Shown here: one piece after another, positions 26,584-38,116 of the stretch
Position numbering within the stretch: position 1 is the stretch's first letter
How the letters are laid out: every line of letters starts with the position of its first letter
Assembly: GCF_009755265.1 (NCBI RefSeq)
Contig: NZ_WPOO01000003.1
Location: 62,001-126,000 of the forward strand
Source: Adlercreutzia rubneri
Lineage (GTDB): Bacteria; Actinomycetota; Coriobacteriia; Coriobacteriales; Eggerthellaceae
DNA: 64,000 nucleotides
Reading direction: 5' to 3'
Program-made: the position numbers and the translations under genes
Notes under the pieces: generated by a model
The model's database searches: none
Seen by the model: only the letters and a program-made list of their open reading frames with translations
What the model was told of the DNA's origin: nothing

Positions 26584-27228
26584 CTACCGCACGGCGGCGC
26601 GGACGGCGTCGGCGCAGATGACAGCGGCCACGATCTTGCAGAGGTCAACGACCATAAACGGCGCCACCGCCGTGAGGAACGCCGTGGCCAGATCCACGTG
26701 CCCCACCACCATGTACTGGACGCACCCGCACACGTAAGCGATAGCCGTAAAGATGATGCCGGCGATAATCTCTACCCCGAAGCTGCGCAGAAACGCACCC
26801 GCGCGCTGGAGCGGCGTCATGGCCGTCTTCTCCGCGCGAGTGAGCCGCGGCGCATTCTTGCCGCCGGCCATACCGAGCCTCGTGCGCACCGCGTGCAAAA
26901 ACAGCGCGGCAGCCGCCACGCCGAAGAGGTATCCCCACAGAAAGCCGCCCGTCGGCCCGGCCAGAACACCGATTCCACCGCGCATGCCCGAGAACACGGG
27001 CACCCCCACCGCACCCAGCAGCAAATAGCCCGTGATGGCCGCAATGGCCTCCTTGGGACTCAGCACCACTATGGCAAACGTGATGGCGAACATCTGCAGC
27101 GTGAAGGGAATGGGGCCCAAGGGCACGACCACCCAGGCCGATACCGCCATGATGGCGATGGTCAAGCCGACAAAGACCACCGACCGCGTTCGCTGGGTCG
27201 CCTCGCTGCGCGTCTTCGTTGATTCCAT
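26584..27228 (-). CDS. bioY: BioY, biotin ECF transporter substrate-binding subunit
   Basis: 214 residues from the ATG at 27228 behind GGAAGGAG. Six hydrophobic segments; signatures are PLGPIPFTLQMF, GYLLLGAVGVPVFSG and AGPTGGFLWGYLF. BioY binds biotin in the membrane and works with shared EcfA/EcfT energising subunits encoded elsewhere. An inserted cytoplasmic loop (about residues 115-140) is longer than usual. birA, two genes upstream, suggests this organism depends on imported biotin. Confidence 0.93.
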   Translation of the reverse strand: MESTKTRSEATQRTRSVVFVGLTIAIMAVSAWVVVPLGPIPFTLQMFAITFAIVVLSPKEAIAAITGYLLLGAVGVPVFSGMRGGIGVLAGPTGGFLWGYLFGVAAAALFLHAVRTRLGMAGGKNAPRLTRAEKTAMTPLQRAGAFLRSFGVEIIAGIIFTAIAYVCGCVQYMVVGHVDLATAFLTAVAPFMVVDLCKIVAAVICADAVRAAVR

Positions 27229-27350
27229 GCATCTCTCCTTCCACTCGAAGAATTTCATGGTAGGAGACGAGCGCGCCCCGCAGCCCTCGCGAAGCGCCTC
27301 AAGCGGTTAGCGGGCTGCCATGCCAATAAATTTGTGCAAGTGCTCAAAAA

Positions 27351-28889
27351 CTAATCGTACATCGCGGCGAGCTTGCGGAGGCGCACCATTTCCCAGGCCA
27401 CGAAGATGGCCGTGGTGAAGATGGAGAGAAAGTCAGCCACCGGTGCCGCGAAGTACAATGCGTCCAATCCGGTGAACTGCGGAAACAGCTGCGGCAGCAC
27501 CACAGGCATCAGGTACAGCAAGGGCACGAGGAACAGAATCTGTCGCGTCAAGGTGAGGAACACCGACTTGGCCGGCTGGCCCGTGGCCTGGAAGTAGTTC
27601 GAGCTGACGATCTGGAAGCCCACGAAGGGCAGCATGAGGAACTGCACGCGGATGGCGAAAGCCGTGAAATCAACGAGGCCGTCGTGGGAGATGCCGAAGG
27701 CATGGGCGATGGGCACCGCGAATACCTCGACGATGATGAACATGAGCACTGAGATGGAGGATGCCGCCCCGATGCCGTACCACAGCGTCTTGCGAACGCG
27801 ATTGACGTTGTGAGCGCCGTAGTTGAAGCCGAGCAGCGGCTGCAGGGCGATGGCGATGCCGATGAGCGGCATGACCGAGAACTGCCCGATGCGCTGCACC
27901 ACGCCAATGGCCGCCAGCGCGTCGTCGGCGCCGATGGGCGTCAGGGCCCCGTATTTCACCAGCTGGAAGTTGATGACGAAGTTCACGATGGCCATGCCCG
28001 CCTGCACGCAGAAGCTCGGCAGCCCGAAGGCGAGAATGGTGCGATCCATGGAAAAGCTCAGGCGCATGGCGGGCAAGCGCAGCCGCATGGGAACGTCGCT
28101 GCGCAGGCAGAAGTACTGCAGCACTGCCAAACACGAACAGGCCCAGCCGAGCACCGTGGCCAGAGCGCTGCCCATGACCCCCCAGCCGAGCGCCAGAACG
28201 AACAGGGCGTTAAAGGCCACCGAGCCCACCAGACCGATGACCATGGTGCCGAGCGCCCGGTTAGGGGCGCCGCAGGTGCGGATGAAGTTGTTCACGCCAA
28301 GGCCGATGCACTGCAAGATAAAGCCGGCACAAAGGATCTGGATGAACGTCTGGGCGTAGGGGCGCACCTCCGGCGTGGCGCTCGCCAAATCGAGCACCCA
28401 GGAGACCAGCGCCGGATTCCACCCGATGACGAGCACAATGACGGCAGCAACGAGACTCAAGGACACCACATTGCCCAGGGCGCGCTCGGCATCGTCGCGC
28501 TTGCCCTCGCCGAGGCGCAGGGCCGCCAGCGCGTTGCCGCCGTTGCCGATGAGCATGGCGATGGCCATGAACACGATCATGATGGGGTTGGCCACCGTCA
28601 TGGCCGACAGCCCGATCTCCCCTACCGCATGTCCCAGAAACACCGAGTCGATGATGGCATAGGAGCCGTTGATGAGCATGCCCACCACCGACGGAATGGC
28701 GAACTCCGTAATGAGCCGCGGAATGGAGGCCGTCCCCATCCGCAGCACCTTGTCGTCACCCGCCGACGAGGCGCGCAACCGCTCCCCGCGCGGATCTCCG
28801 GCTGCTTGGGCGTCCACGCCAAGCTCGCGCTCGCCCTGCGCAGCTGCGCCCTCTTTCAATTCCCCGTCAAGCTTCTTCTCGTCACTCAT
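27351..28889 (-). CDS. MATE-family multidrug/toxin efflux protein
   Basis: 512 residues. A charged N-terminal tail (about 50 residues) precedes twelve hydrophobic segments. MATE features include ITEFAIPSVVGMLI, GNGGNALAALRLGEGK and ARQILFLVPLLY-like C-terminal repeats. Exports cationic compounds using Na+ or H+. It closes the leftward folP-birA run. Substrate cannot be predicted. Confidence 0.9.
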   Translation of the reverse strand: MSDEKKLDGELKEGAAAQGERELGVDAQAAGDPRGERLRASSAGDDKVLRMGTASIPRLITEFAIPSVVGMLINGSYAIIDSVFLGHAVGEIGLSAMTVANPIMIVFMAIAMLIGNGGNALAALRLGEGKRDDAERALGNVVSLSLVAAVIVLVIGWNPALVSWVLDLASATPEVRPYAQTFIQILCAGFILQCIGLGVNNFIRTCGAPNRALGTMVIGLVGSVAFNALFVLALGWGVMGSALATVLGWACSCLAVLQYFCLRSDVPMRLRLPAMRLSFSMDRTILAFGLPSFCVQAGMAIVNFVINFQLVKYGALTPIGADDALAAIGVVQRIGQFSVMPLIGIAIALQPLLGFNYGAHNVNRVRKTLWYGIGAASSISVLMFIIVEVFAVPIAHAFGISHDGLVDFTAFAIRVQFLMLPFVGFQIVSSNYFQATGQPAKSVFLTLTRQILFLVPLLYLMPVVLPQLFPQFTGLDALYFAAPVADFLSIFTTAIFVAWEMVRLRKLAAMYD

Positions 28890-28928
28890 GCCTTCGCGCC
28901 TTTCTTCTCTTCGGCGCTATTGTAGCCC

Positions 28929-29774
28929 TTACGGCATCACCATGACGTGGGCCTCGCCGGAGGCGACGGGGACGGTGTCGTCGGCGGTGCGGACGAGAAG
29001 GCGGCCGCGCTCGTCGACGCCGGTGGCCGTGCCTTCCAAAGTAGCGGTGCCGGCGGCGTCCTCGATGCGCACCGCGCGACCGGTGAGGAAGGACGAGCCC
29101 TCGTAGCTGCCCAACGTCGGCATGAAGCCGAGCTCGCGCCAACGACCGTAGTTCACGAGGATGCGGGCGATGACCTCGCGCTGGATGTCGGTGATGACCT
29201 CCTCGCGACGAGCAGCCTGCTCGCGCTCCGGCAATGCCGCGATGGCCTGGGCCAGTGACACGAAATGCCCCGGGGCGGATTCAGGGGCCGGCATGATATC
29301 CGCCATGTACTCGGGAACGTTGCGACCCTGCACGGGACGGTCGACCTCGGGGCGGAACACGTTGATGCCGATACCCACGCACACGCCGCCCCCGCACGCC
29401 TCCAGCGAGATGCCGCAGAGCTTGCGGTACTCGTCGGCGCGCTGGCAGTCGGCGGGCATATAAATCACGTCGTTGGGCCATTTCACTTGGATGCCGTCCT
29501 CGAACTGCGGCGCCGCCACCTGGCCTAAGGCGCGCTGGACCGAAAGGCCCACGACCAGGCTCAAAGTGGCCAAGCCGCTACCGGCCACGTCGGGGCGCAG
29601 CAGGATGGACATGTACAGGCCGCCCTCGGGACTGTCCCATTCGCGGCCCTGGCGGCCGTAACCGCTCAGCTGGCGCCGAGCGCGCACGATGAGGCCCTCG
29701 GCCTTTCCCTCGCGCAACGCGTTCTTCACGACCTCGTTGGTAGAGGTCACCTCGTCAAGCACCGTCAGCTTCAT
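28929..29774 (-). CDS. birA: BirA, biotin-[acetyl-CoA-carboxylase] ligase, without repressor domain
   Basis: 281 residues. The catalytic domain starts near the N-terminus (EVTSTNEVVKNA), with the biotinyl-AMP loop SGYGRQGREW and KWPNDVIY. There is no N-terminal winged helix, so it should only biotinylate and not repress. It begins two bases after the folP-folK stop, indicating an operon. Confidence 0.93.
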   Translation of the reverse strand: MKLTVLDEVTSTNEVVKNALREGKAEGLIVRARRQLSGYGRQGREWDSPEGGLYMSILLRPDVAGSGLATLSLVVGLSVQRALGQVAAPQFEDGIQVKWPNDVIYMPADCQRADEYRKLCGISLEACGGGVCVGIGINVFRPEVDRPVQGRNVPEYMADIMPAPESAPGHFVSLAQAIAALPEREQAARREEVITDIQREVIARILVNYGRWRELGFMPTLGSYEGSSFLTGRAVRIEDAAGTATLEGTATGVDERGRLLVRTADDTVPVASGEAHVMVMP

Positions 29775-29776
29775 GG

Positions 29777-31090
29777 CTAGATCCTCCTCGCCTTCCCGAC
29801 GCGCTCGGCCTCGGGCACGCGCCCCACGGGAGTTCCATCCGCCAGCTCCCAGCCGGGCAGAATCTCCAGCACAGGCTTCACGACGAAATCGCGCTCCGTC
29901 ACGCGCGGGTGCGGAAGCGTGAGCTCGTCGTCGGACGCAACGTACATCTGGTAGTCGAGAATATCGATATCGAGCGTGCGCGGGCCGTTCTCAATGGCGC
30001 GCACGCGGCCGAGGGAGTTCTCGATGCTGTGCAAATACCCCAAAAGCTCTTTGGGCGGAAGGCCGCTGCGCAGGAGCACGACGGCGTTCACGAAGGCATC
30101 CTGATCCTCGTAGTAGGCCGGCTCGCTCTCGTAGAACGAGGACATGTCCACGATCTGGGTGTCGGGCAGGCTGCACAGCTGGCCCACGGCGAGGTTCAGC
30201 TGGGCGATTTTGGCCTCGGTCTCCTCGCCGGGCTCGGCCACCAGCGCCACGTTCGACCCCAGGCCCAAGAGCACCGCCGGCCGCAAGTCCTTCAGCGCGG
30301 CGACCGTCATCTCCACATTGTGGGTGCGCACGACGCTCGCCCCCAACTCGCAGGCGAGCAGCGCTTCGGCCGCCGAGGCCACGTCGCGGTCGTGAAGCTC
30401 CTCCACCTGGTAGGCCTCGCCCACGAAGCGCTTGCGCGAGACCGCCACCATGACCGGATAGCCCAGATGCACGATCTCGTGGAGGTTGCGCATAAGCTCG
30501 ATGGTCTGCTTGGGAGTCTTGCCGAAGCCGGGGCCCGGATCGACGCAGATGCGGGAGCGATCGACGCCGGCCGCTTCCAAGGCAGCGGCCGCATCGCGCA
30601 GGTAGTCGCGCACTTCAGCAACCACGTCCTCGTAGACGGGGTCGTTCTGCATGGTGGCCGGCTCGCCCTTCATGTGCATGACCACACACCCGCAACCGCA
30701 GCGACGCACCGCTTCCACCATGGCGGGATCGCGGAAGCCAGACACGTCGTTGACGATGGAAGCGCCAGCATGCAGAGCGCGAGTCGCCACCTCGGCATGA
30801 CGCGTGTCCACCGACACGCAGATGCCGGCCTCCACGAGGGCCGCGACGACATCCCCAATGCGATTCCACTCCTCTTCAGGCGTGACGGGCGTGGCACCCG
30901 GGCGCGTCGACTCGCCGCCTACATCCACGATGGCGGCCCCGGCGCGCACCATGTCAAGCCCGTGCTCCACGGCCGCTTCGGGATCGAGGTACGCCCCGCC
31001 GTCGGAGAAGGAATCGGGGGTCACGTTCAAAATACCCATGATGAGGGGCGTGCTGGTGTCGAAGTCGTATTGTCCGCAATGCCAGATCAT
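29777..31090 (-). CDS. folP: FolP-FolK fusion: dihydropteroate synthase + HPPK
   Basis: 437 residues. Residues 1 to about 272 are dihydropteroate synthase (LIMGILNVTPDSFSDGG, VGGESTRPG, DPGPGFGKT, SRKRFVGE). Residues about 273-425 are 6-hydroxymethyl-dihydropterin pyrophosphokinase (LLGLGSN, SSFYESEPAY, DAFVNAVV, GPRTLDIDIL). The two make consecutive folate steps. The order DHPS-HPPK is opposite to the HPPK-DHPS order of eukaryotic fusions. folE and folB are not in view. Confidence 0.94.
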   Translation of the reverse strand: MIWHCGQYDFDTSTPLIMGILNVTPDSFSDGGAYLDPEAAVEHGLDMVRAGAAIVDVGGESTRPGATPVTPEEEWNRIGDVVAALVEAGICVSVDTRHAEVATRALHAGASIVNDVSGFRDPAMVEAVRRCGCGCVVMHMKGEPATMQNDPVYEDVVAEVRDYLRDAAAALEAAGVDRSRICVDPGPGFGKTPKQTIELMRNLHEIVHLGYPVMVAVSRKRFVGEAYQVEELHDRDVASAAEALLACELGASVVRTHNVEMTVAALKDLRPAVLLGLGSNVALVAEPGEETEAKIAQLNLAVGQLCSLPDTQIVDMSSFYESEPAYYEDQDAFVNAVVLLRSGLPPKELLGYLHSIENSLGRVRAIENGPRTLDIDILDYQMYVASDDELTLPHPRVTERDFVVKPVLEILPGWELADGTPVGRVPEAERVGKARRI

Positions 31091-31347
31091 GAATGCTGAA
31101 GCCTCGTCTTTCTCGGCGTTTCCTCCCTTTGATTCTTAGCCGATAAGTGTAACGGCGCAAAAGGCCCGTGTACACTGGTTTCTGATGAGTGTACCGTATT
31201 ATCTCTTAGAGTGGGCTTCAAGATTGGTCGCGCGCACAAAAAAGAACGCCCGGAGGCGGCGCGCCGCTTTCAAGAACGCCGCGGCAAGGCGACCATGACA
31301 AAGCAGCCAAGGCAAGACAGCCATAGCAAGGCGACGCCAAAATAAGA

Positions 31348-31450
31348 GGCGCGATTTCCTGATTTTCACCTCGCAGCAGGCGCTGGAAGGTGGAAATCGG
31401 GAAATCGCGCCAATCTAAGGGCCATTCAGGTGGAAATCGGGAAATCGCGT
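31348..31450. repeat. three-copy repeat cluster downstream of ftsH
   Basis: AGGTGGAAATCGGGAAATCG followed by CG occurs at 31388-31411 and 31428-31450, with an inverted near-copy at 31348-31371. Copies one and two form a 24-bp hairpin with two mismatches and a 16-base loop. This occupies most of the structured DNA in the 31091-31481 gap; the rest (31140-31340) shows no gene. Confidence 0.8.
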
Positions 31451-31481
31451 CTCGCTCTCAGCCCCCCGGAGAAGCCGGCCG

Positions 31482-33830
<2,349 letters not shown>

Positions 33831-33845
33831 AGTTGATTGCTGCCT

Positions 33846-34403
33846 TTACTGGTAGATCTCGGGCTTCAGAACGCCGATGTAGGGGAGGTTGCGGTAATGC
33901 TCGGCAAAGTCGAGGCCGTAGCCGACGATGAACTCGTCGGGGCACTCGAAGCCGATATAGCGGCACGGGATGTCGGCCTGGGCCGGCGTGTCCTTGCGCA
34001 TGAGCGCCGCCACCGTAAGCGACGCCGGCTCGCGGGACTGCAGGTTCTTCAGGAGGTACTTCAGCGTGAGCCCTGAATCGATGATGCCCTCGGCGATGAC
34101 GACGTGGCGCCCCCGGATGTCGGTGCTGAGATCCTTCAGGATGCGCACCACACCGGAGCTCTTCGCGCCGTTGCCGTAGGAGGACACGGCCATGAAGTCC
34201 ACTTCCAGCGGTAGATCGATGGCGCGGATGAGGTCGCAGGTGAACACCGCCCCGCCGCGCAGGATGGACACGACCACAATGCCCGCATCCCCGGCAACAT
34301 CGGCATAGTCGCGAGTGATGGCCTCGCCCAGCTCGCGCACGCGTATCGCCAGATCCTGCTCGGAGAAAAGTATCTCTGAGATGTCGTTATGCACGTGAAC
34401 CAC
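33846..34403 (-). CDS. hpt: Hpt, hypoxanthine phosphoribosyltransferase with altered PRPP loop
   Basis: 185 residues from a GTG. Family landmarks: SILRGGAVF, MAVSSYG, the PRPP loop VVIAEGIIDSGLT (about 101-113) and a C-terminal YRNLPYIGVL. The loop is normally VED-IIDTG; here the second acidic residue is G106 (codon GGC), while E105 and D109 remain. It salvages hypoxanthine/guanine to IMP/GMP. Placed between maf and ftsH in the common tilS-hpt-ftsH block. Confidence 0.92.
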   Translation of the reverse strand: MVHVHNDISEILFSEQDLAIRVRELGEAITRDYADVAGDAGIVVVSILRGGAVFTCDLIRAIDLPLEVDFMAVSSYGNGAKSSGVVRILKDLSTDIRGRHVVIAEGIIDSGLTLKYLLKNLQSREPASLTVAALMRKDTPAQADIPCRYIGFECPDEFIVGYGLDFAEHYRNLPYIGVLKPEIYQ

Positions 34404-34621
34404 TTTCTCTTTGCCCGCAGCGCGCGCTCCTCGCGCAAACGCCGCAGCGCTCTTTAATCGCAGTCCAGTTTACCAAAGACCTTTTCTCGAACAGCCGTAA
34501 GACAGCAACGCCACAAATTATGTGCGCTAATTGTCATCGAGCCGCTAAGGGCCGCATCGATACTGGCGGCATGCCAGAGCCCGGCGTCACGCAACCGCAA
34601 GACTCAGCCAACATTGATCGC

Positions 34622-35362
34622 TTAGCATTCTGCGGCCTCGGCGTTCACGAGGTCGGGGAATTCCTTGATGAGGCGTGTCGCAGGCAGGCCGATGATAGTG
34701 TCAAGGGCGCCGTCGTAGTGGTCAACGAGCGCCGCCCCCTCACCTTGGATGGCGTAGGCGCCGGCCTTGTCGAAGGACTCGCCCTTGCGCAGGTAGTCGG
34801 TGATTTCCTCGTCGGTCAGGTCGCGGAAGGTCACATGGCTTATGTCGGCGAAGGTGCGGAAGCCTAGCGACACGTCCTCGGCATTAGGGGCGGCCACCAT
34901 CCAGACGGACACGGCCGTGATGACCTCGTGGGTGCGGCCGGACAGCTGACGCAGCATGTGCTTGCCGTCGGAGGCGCTGCGGGGCTTGCCGAAGATCTTG
35001 CCGTCGAGAACCACCATGGTGTCGGCGCCGATGACGATGAGCATGCCGGTGTAGTTCTCGGCCAGCACCTCCTGAATGACCGCGCCGGCCTTGCGCTCGG
35101 CGAGCTTCTTGGCGGCCTCTTCGGGGTCGGCGGCCAAATCGGGCTCCAGCGACTCGTCCACCGGCGTCACGGGAGTGCGCACCGTGAACTTCACGCCGGC
35201 CGCATTCAGAAGCTCGCGGCGGCGCGGGCTGTTGGAGGCGAGGATCACCTCAAAGCTAGGCGCAGCCGCAACTTCCGCTTCCTCTTCCACAGCCTGCTTC
35301 AGCTCGTCGGCGACCACCTTCGCGGCAACTTCGTTGGCAAGTTCGTCAGTTCTCTCAGTCAT
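34622..35362 (-). CDS. maf: Maf-family nucleoside triphosphate pyrophosphatase
   Basis: 246 residues from the ATG at 35362, overlapping the tilS stop by eight bases. The core starts near residue 37: ILASNSPRRRELL, PVDESLEPD, IGADTMVVLDGKIFGKP and FDKAGAYAIQG. Maf proteins hydrolyse non-canonical or excess NTPs. The first ~35 residues form an acidic, Ala-rich extension not seen in most homologues. Inserted between tilS and hpt. Confidence 0.92.
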   Translation of the reverse strand: MTERTDELANEVAAKVVADELKQAVEEEAEVAAAPSFEVILASNSPRRRELLNAAGVKFTVRTPVTPVDESLEPDLAADPEEAAKKLAERKAGAVIQEVLAENYTGMLIVIGADTMVVLDGKIFGKPRSASDGKHMLRQLSGRTHEVITAVSVWMVAAPNAEDVSLGFRTFADISHVTFRDLTDEEITDYLRKGESFDKAGAYAIQGEGAALVDHYDGALDTIIGLPATRLIKEFPDLVNAEAAEC

Positions 35363-36479
35363 GCTTCTTCCTTCTTGCTCGGAAATAGGCCATGGGCTCC
35401 ACGAGGACACCCCGCTTGTTCACGCTCACGGCCAGATCATACTGGATATTGGCCACATACCCGCTGTTGGGCGCGCCATTCGCGAAGCCAGCGAGCACGG
35501 CTTCCACGCTAGCGGCTTCCACCCGCGCATCCGGGCCGAGCATCGCTTCCAAAAGACGCAGCACCGCGCGACGCTGCAGCGGGCGCTCCGCTTTTCCAAA
35601 AGCGGGCAGAAGGCGGAAGCCCTCGGAGCGGTCGATGCCGAAGGTGTCGTCCTCGGCCACCCATTCCGTGGACTCCTCGGCCAGCTTTTCGGCCATGTTC
35701 TGCAGCATGTCGTCCTCGTCGGCGATGAGGTTCATCGAGCGGGTCAGCACCTCGGGCAGCGCACTGTTCCATTCCTTGGCCACCGGCACGATCTTGTGGC
35801 GCACATAGGCGCGGAAGCGGTCGGTGTGGGCGTTGGTGGCGTCCTCGCGCCAGAGCGCGCCGGACTCATCGCGCACCACGGTCTCCCCCGCCGCCTCGCG
35901 AGCGGAGAGGTAGTCGTGCAGCTCGTCGCGGGTGATGTCGAGCAGGGGACGCACCACGGGTCCGTTGCGGTAGAGCATGCTGCGGAAGCCGCCCGGACCG
36001 GTGCCCACGATGGAGCGCATGTAGAAGTTCTCGATGCGGTCGTCGGCGGTATGGGCCGTGAAGATGCGCGCCTCGGAGAGGGGGCGTCCCTCGTGCTGGC
36101 ACATCGAGCGCAGCGCCTCGTTGGCGGCCAGGTAGCGCTCGCGCCGGGCCACGGCTTCCACGTTCTCGCGGCTGCGCTCGGCTTCGGCAGCGATGTCGAT
36201 GGAGCAGATGAACAGCGGGATGTCCAGCGCCTCGGCCAAAGCCGCCACGAAGCGCTCGTCGGCATCGGCGTCCTCGCCGCGCAACTGGTGGTTCACGTGC
36301 AGCATGGCCACCGGTCCCACATCGCCCGCCTCGCGCAGGGCAGCGCCCAAATACGCCAGCGCCGTGGAATCGGAGCCGCCGGACACCATGAGCAGCACAG
36401 CGGCATCGGGCGCCACCAAGTCGTGAGCTGCGATGGCGGCACGGGCCTTTTCGAGGGTTCCTTCAATCAAGTCAGTCAT
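35355..36479 (-). CDS. tilS: TilS, tRNA(Ile)-lysidine synthetase
   Basis: 374 residues from the ATG at 36479 (GAAGGAAGGG upstream). The PP-loop SGGSDSTALAY is at about 33-43. MLHVNHQLRG and FTAHTADDRIENFYMR follow. It converts C34 of the AUA-decoding tRNA to lysidine and is essential. The C-terminal domain is short compared with E. coli TilS. Confidence 0.94.
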   Translation of the reverse strand: MTDLIEGTLEKARAAIAAHDLVAPDAAVLLMVSGGSDSTALAYLGAALREAGDVGPVAMLHVNHQLRGEDADADERFVAALAEALDIPLFICSIDIAAEAERSRENVEAVARRERYLAANEALRSMCQHEGRPLSEARIFTAHTADDRIENFYMRSIVGTGPGGFRSMLYRNGPVVRPLLDITRDELHDYLSAREAAGETVVRDESGALWREDATNAHTDRFRAYVRHKIVPVAKEWNSALPEVLTRSMNLIADEDDMLQNMAEKLAEESTEWVAEDDTFGIDRSEGFRLLPAFGKAERPLQRRAVLRLLEAMLGPDARVEAASVEAVLAGFANGAPNSGYVANIQYDLAVSVNKRGVLVEPMAYFRARRKKHD

Positions 36480-36530
36480 TTTCCCTTCCTTCTTCTTGCA
36501 ACTCACCGGGGCCGGGGCGCGGGGTAATGC

Positions 36531-38072
36531 TCAGTCGCTCAAACAGTCCTCGCTCGGCGAAACAGCCCACTGGGCTGTTTCGTTCGCTGCGGAACTCGCT
36601 TGGCGAGCACCACCCCGTGCCCCTCCGCGCCTGTCTTCCCGTTCCAGCATGACGATGGATTCTACGTGGTCGGTGTGGGGGAACATGTCCACCGACCGGA
36701 TGGCGCGCATCTCGTAGCCGCTCTTCACCAGCTGGCGCACGTCGCGGGCCTGGGTTGCGGGGTTGCACGAGATGTAGACGATGCGCTCGGGGGCAAGCGC
36801 CGCGGCGCCCGCGAGGAACTCGGGCGTGGAACCGGCCCGCGGCGGATCCATGAGCAGGACGAGGGGCTGCGGACGCTCTTCCGATGCTGCAAGCTCCTTC
36901 ATGAAAGCGGTGGCGTCCTGCGCCACGAACTCGGCGTTTTCCACACCGTTGTGGCGGGCGTTGTTGGCGGCGTCGCGGATGGCCGCCTCCACGGAATCGA
37001 CGCCGATAACGCGGGCCGCCCCACGGCTCGCGGCCACCAGCCCAATGGTGCCTGTGCCGCAATAGGCGTCGATAACCGTCTCGACGCCCGTAAGATTCGC
37101 CAAGCGGATGGCCTCGTCGTAAAGCACCTCGGTCTGCGTGGCGTTCACCTGGTAGAACGACTGCGACGAGATGCGGAACGTGAGTCCGCACAGCGTGTCC
37201 AAGATGAATCCGGGGCCGAAGAGCACGCGCTCCTTGTCGCCCAAGATGACATTGGTCTGGCGCGCGTTCACGTTCTGCACGATGGTGGTCACCTCGGGCA
37301 CGCGGCGCGCAAGCTCGCGGCAGAAGGCCTTCGACGCGGGAAACTCCTCGCCGTTGGTCACCACGGTGACGAGCACTTCTCCGCTCTTATGGCCCACGCG
37401 CACCACGGCGTGGCGCACGAAGCCGGCGCCGGTGTCCTCGTTGTAGGGCTCCATGTTCCAGCGGGCCATGATGTCGCGGATGGCGAGCGTCACCTTCTTG
37501 GCCGTCTCGTTTTCGATAGCGCACGTATCGGTGGGAATGAGCCGGTGGGTGCCGGTCTCGTACATGCCCGTGAGGATGTCGGCGCGGGCGAGCTTGGCAT
37601 CCTTTCCCTTGCGCTTTGCGCCCTTGGCCGGGGCATAAGGGGAGATCACCTTGTTACGGTAATGGAAAGGGTCGTCCATTCCCAGGATGGGCAGCAAGGC
37701 GCCAGCGGGGGCGATGCCTTCGAAAAGAGCGGCCACCTGCTGCTCCTTCGCAAGCAGCTGATCCGCATAGGAGACATCAAGCCGGCTGCAGCCGCCGCAG
37801 CGCCCGAAGGCGGGACAGAGGGCGCACGCCGAGCCCTTTCCCGCAGCCTTGGTGGTCTGGGACAAGGGGCGACCAAGGTCGCCCCCTACGGGGGGCTTTG
37901 ACGCTCGTCGCGCCCCCTTCCCCCTACGCGCCTGGGGCAGGGGGCGACCGAGGTTGCCCCCTGCGGGATCGGCCCCGGAGCGTTTAAGGCGCGGCCGGTT
38001 GGCCCGGAGCGCTTTGGGTTTGGCGGGGCGGTTACTGGTGCGTTTCGGGTTGTTGTCATGTTTTCTCGTCAT
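36531..38072 (-). CDS. rlmD: RlmD/RumA-family 23S rRNA (uracil-C5) methyltransferase
   Basis: 513 residues from the ATG at 38072. A Lys/Arg-rich N-terminal extension (about 75 residues) is followed by a four-cysteine cluster (C-ALC-PAFGRC-GGC), likely [4Fe-4S]. The Rossmann core has DAYCGTGTIGLVA, LLMDPPRAG, and catalytic cysteine YISCNPATQARD. The extension contains two copies of the dispersed palindrome, giving PAGGNLGRPL and PVGGDLGRPL. It modifies a 23S uridine (U1939 or U747 type) or a tRNA uridine; the exact site is not deducible. Confidence 0.92.
   Translation of the reverse strand: MTRKHDNNPKRTSNRPAKPKALRANRPRLKRSGADPAGGNLGRPLPQARRGKGARRASKPPVGGDLGRPLSQTTKAAGKGSACALCPAFGRCGGCSRLDVSYADQLLAKEQQVAALFEGIAPAGALLPILGMDDPFHYRNKVISPYAPAKGAKRKGKDAKLARADILTGMYETGTHRLIPTDTCAIENETAKKVTLAIRDIMARWNMEPYNEDTGAGFVRHAVVRVGHKSGEVLVTVVTNGEEFPASKAFCRELARRVPEVTTIVQNVNARQTNVILGDKERVLFGPGFILDTLCGLTFRISSQSFYQVNATQTEVLYDEAIRLANLTGVETVIDAYCGTGTIGLVAASRGAARVIGVDSVEAAIRDAANNARHNGVENAEFVAQDATAFMKELAASEERPQPLVLLMDPPRAGSTPEFLAGAAALAPERIVYISCNPATQARDVRQLVKSGYEMRAIRSVDMFPHTDHVESIVMLEREDRRGGARGGARQASSAANETAQWAVSPSEDCLSD
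37866..37892. repeat. dispersed palindromic element, copy B, in rlmD
   Basis: GGGGCGACC, AA, GGTCGCCCCC then TACGGG. Read on the minus strand it encodes PVGGDLGRP, the same frame as the queH copy. Confidence 0.8.
37938..37967. repeat. dispersed palindromic element, copy C, in rlmD
   Basis: A diverged copy (GGGGGCGACC, GA, GGTTGCCCCC) 72 bases from copy B in the same gene and frame, encoding PAGGNLGRPLP. Confidence 0.75.
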
Positions 38073-38116
38073 GGCCTCATTTTGACATAATGGGGCCACA
38101 GGAAAAGGAGGCACTT

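Noticed and set aside
31348..31450. CRISPR array
   Set aside because: Only three copies, one inverted, with spacers of unequal length, and no cas gene.
34404..34621. small gene between hpt and maf
   Set aside because: No ORF with a ribosome site and no RNA fold; taken as an ordinary gap.
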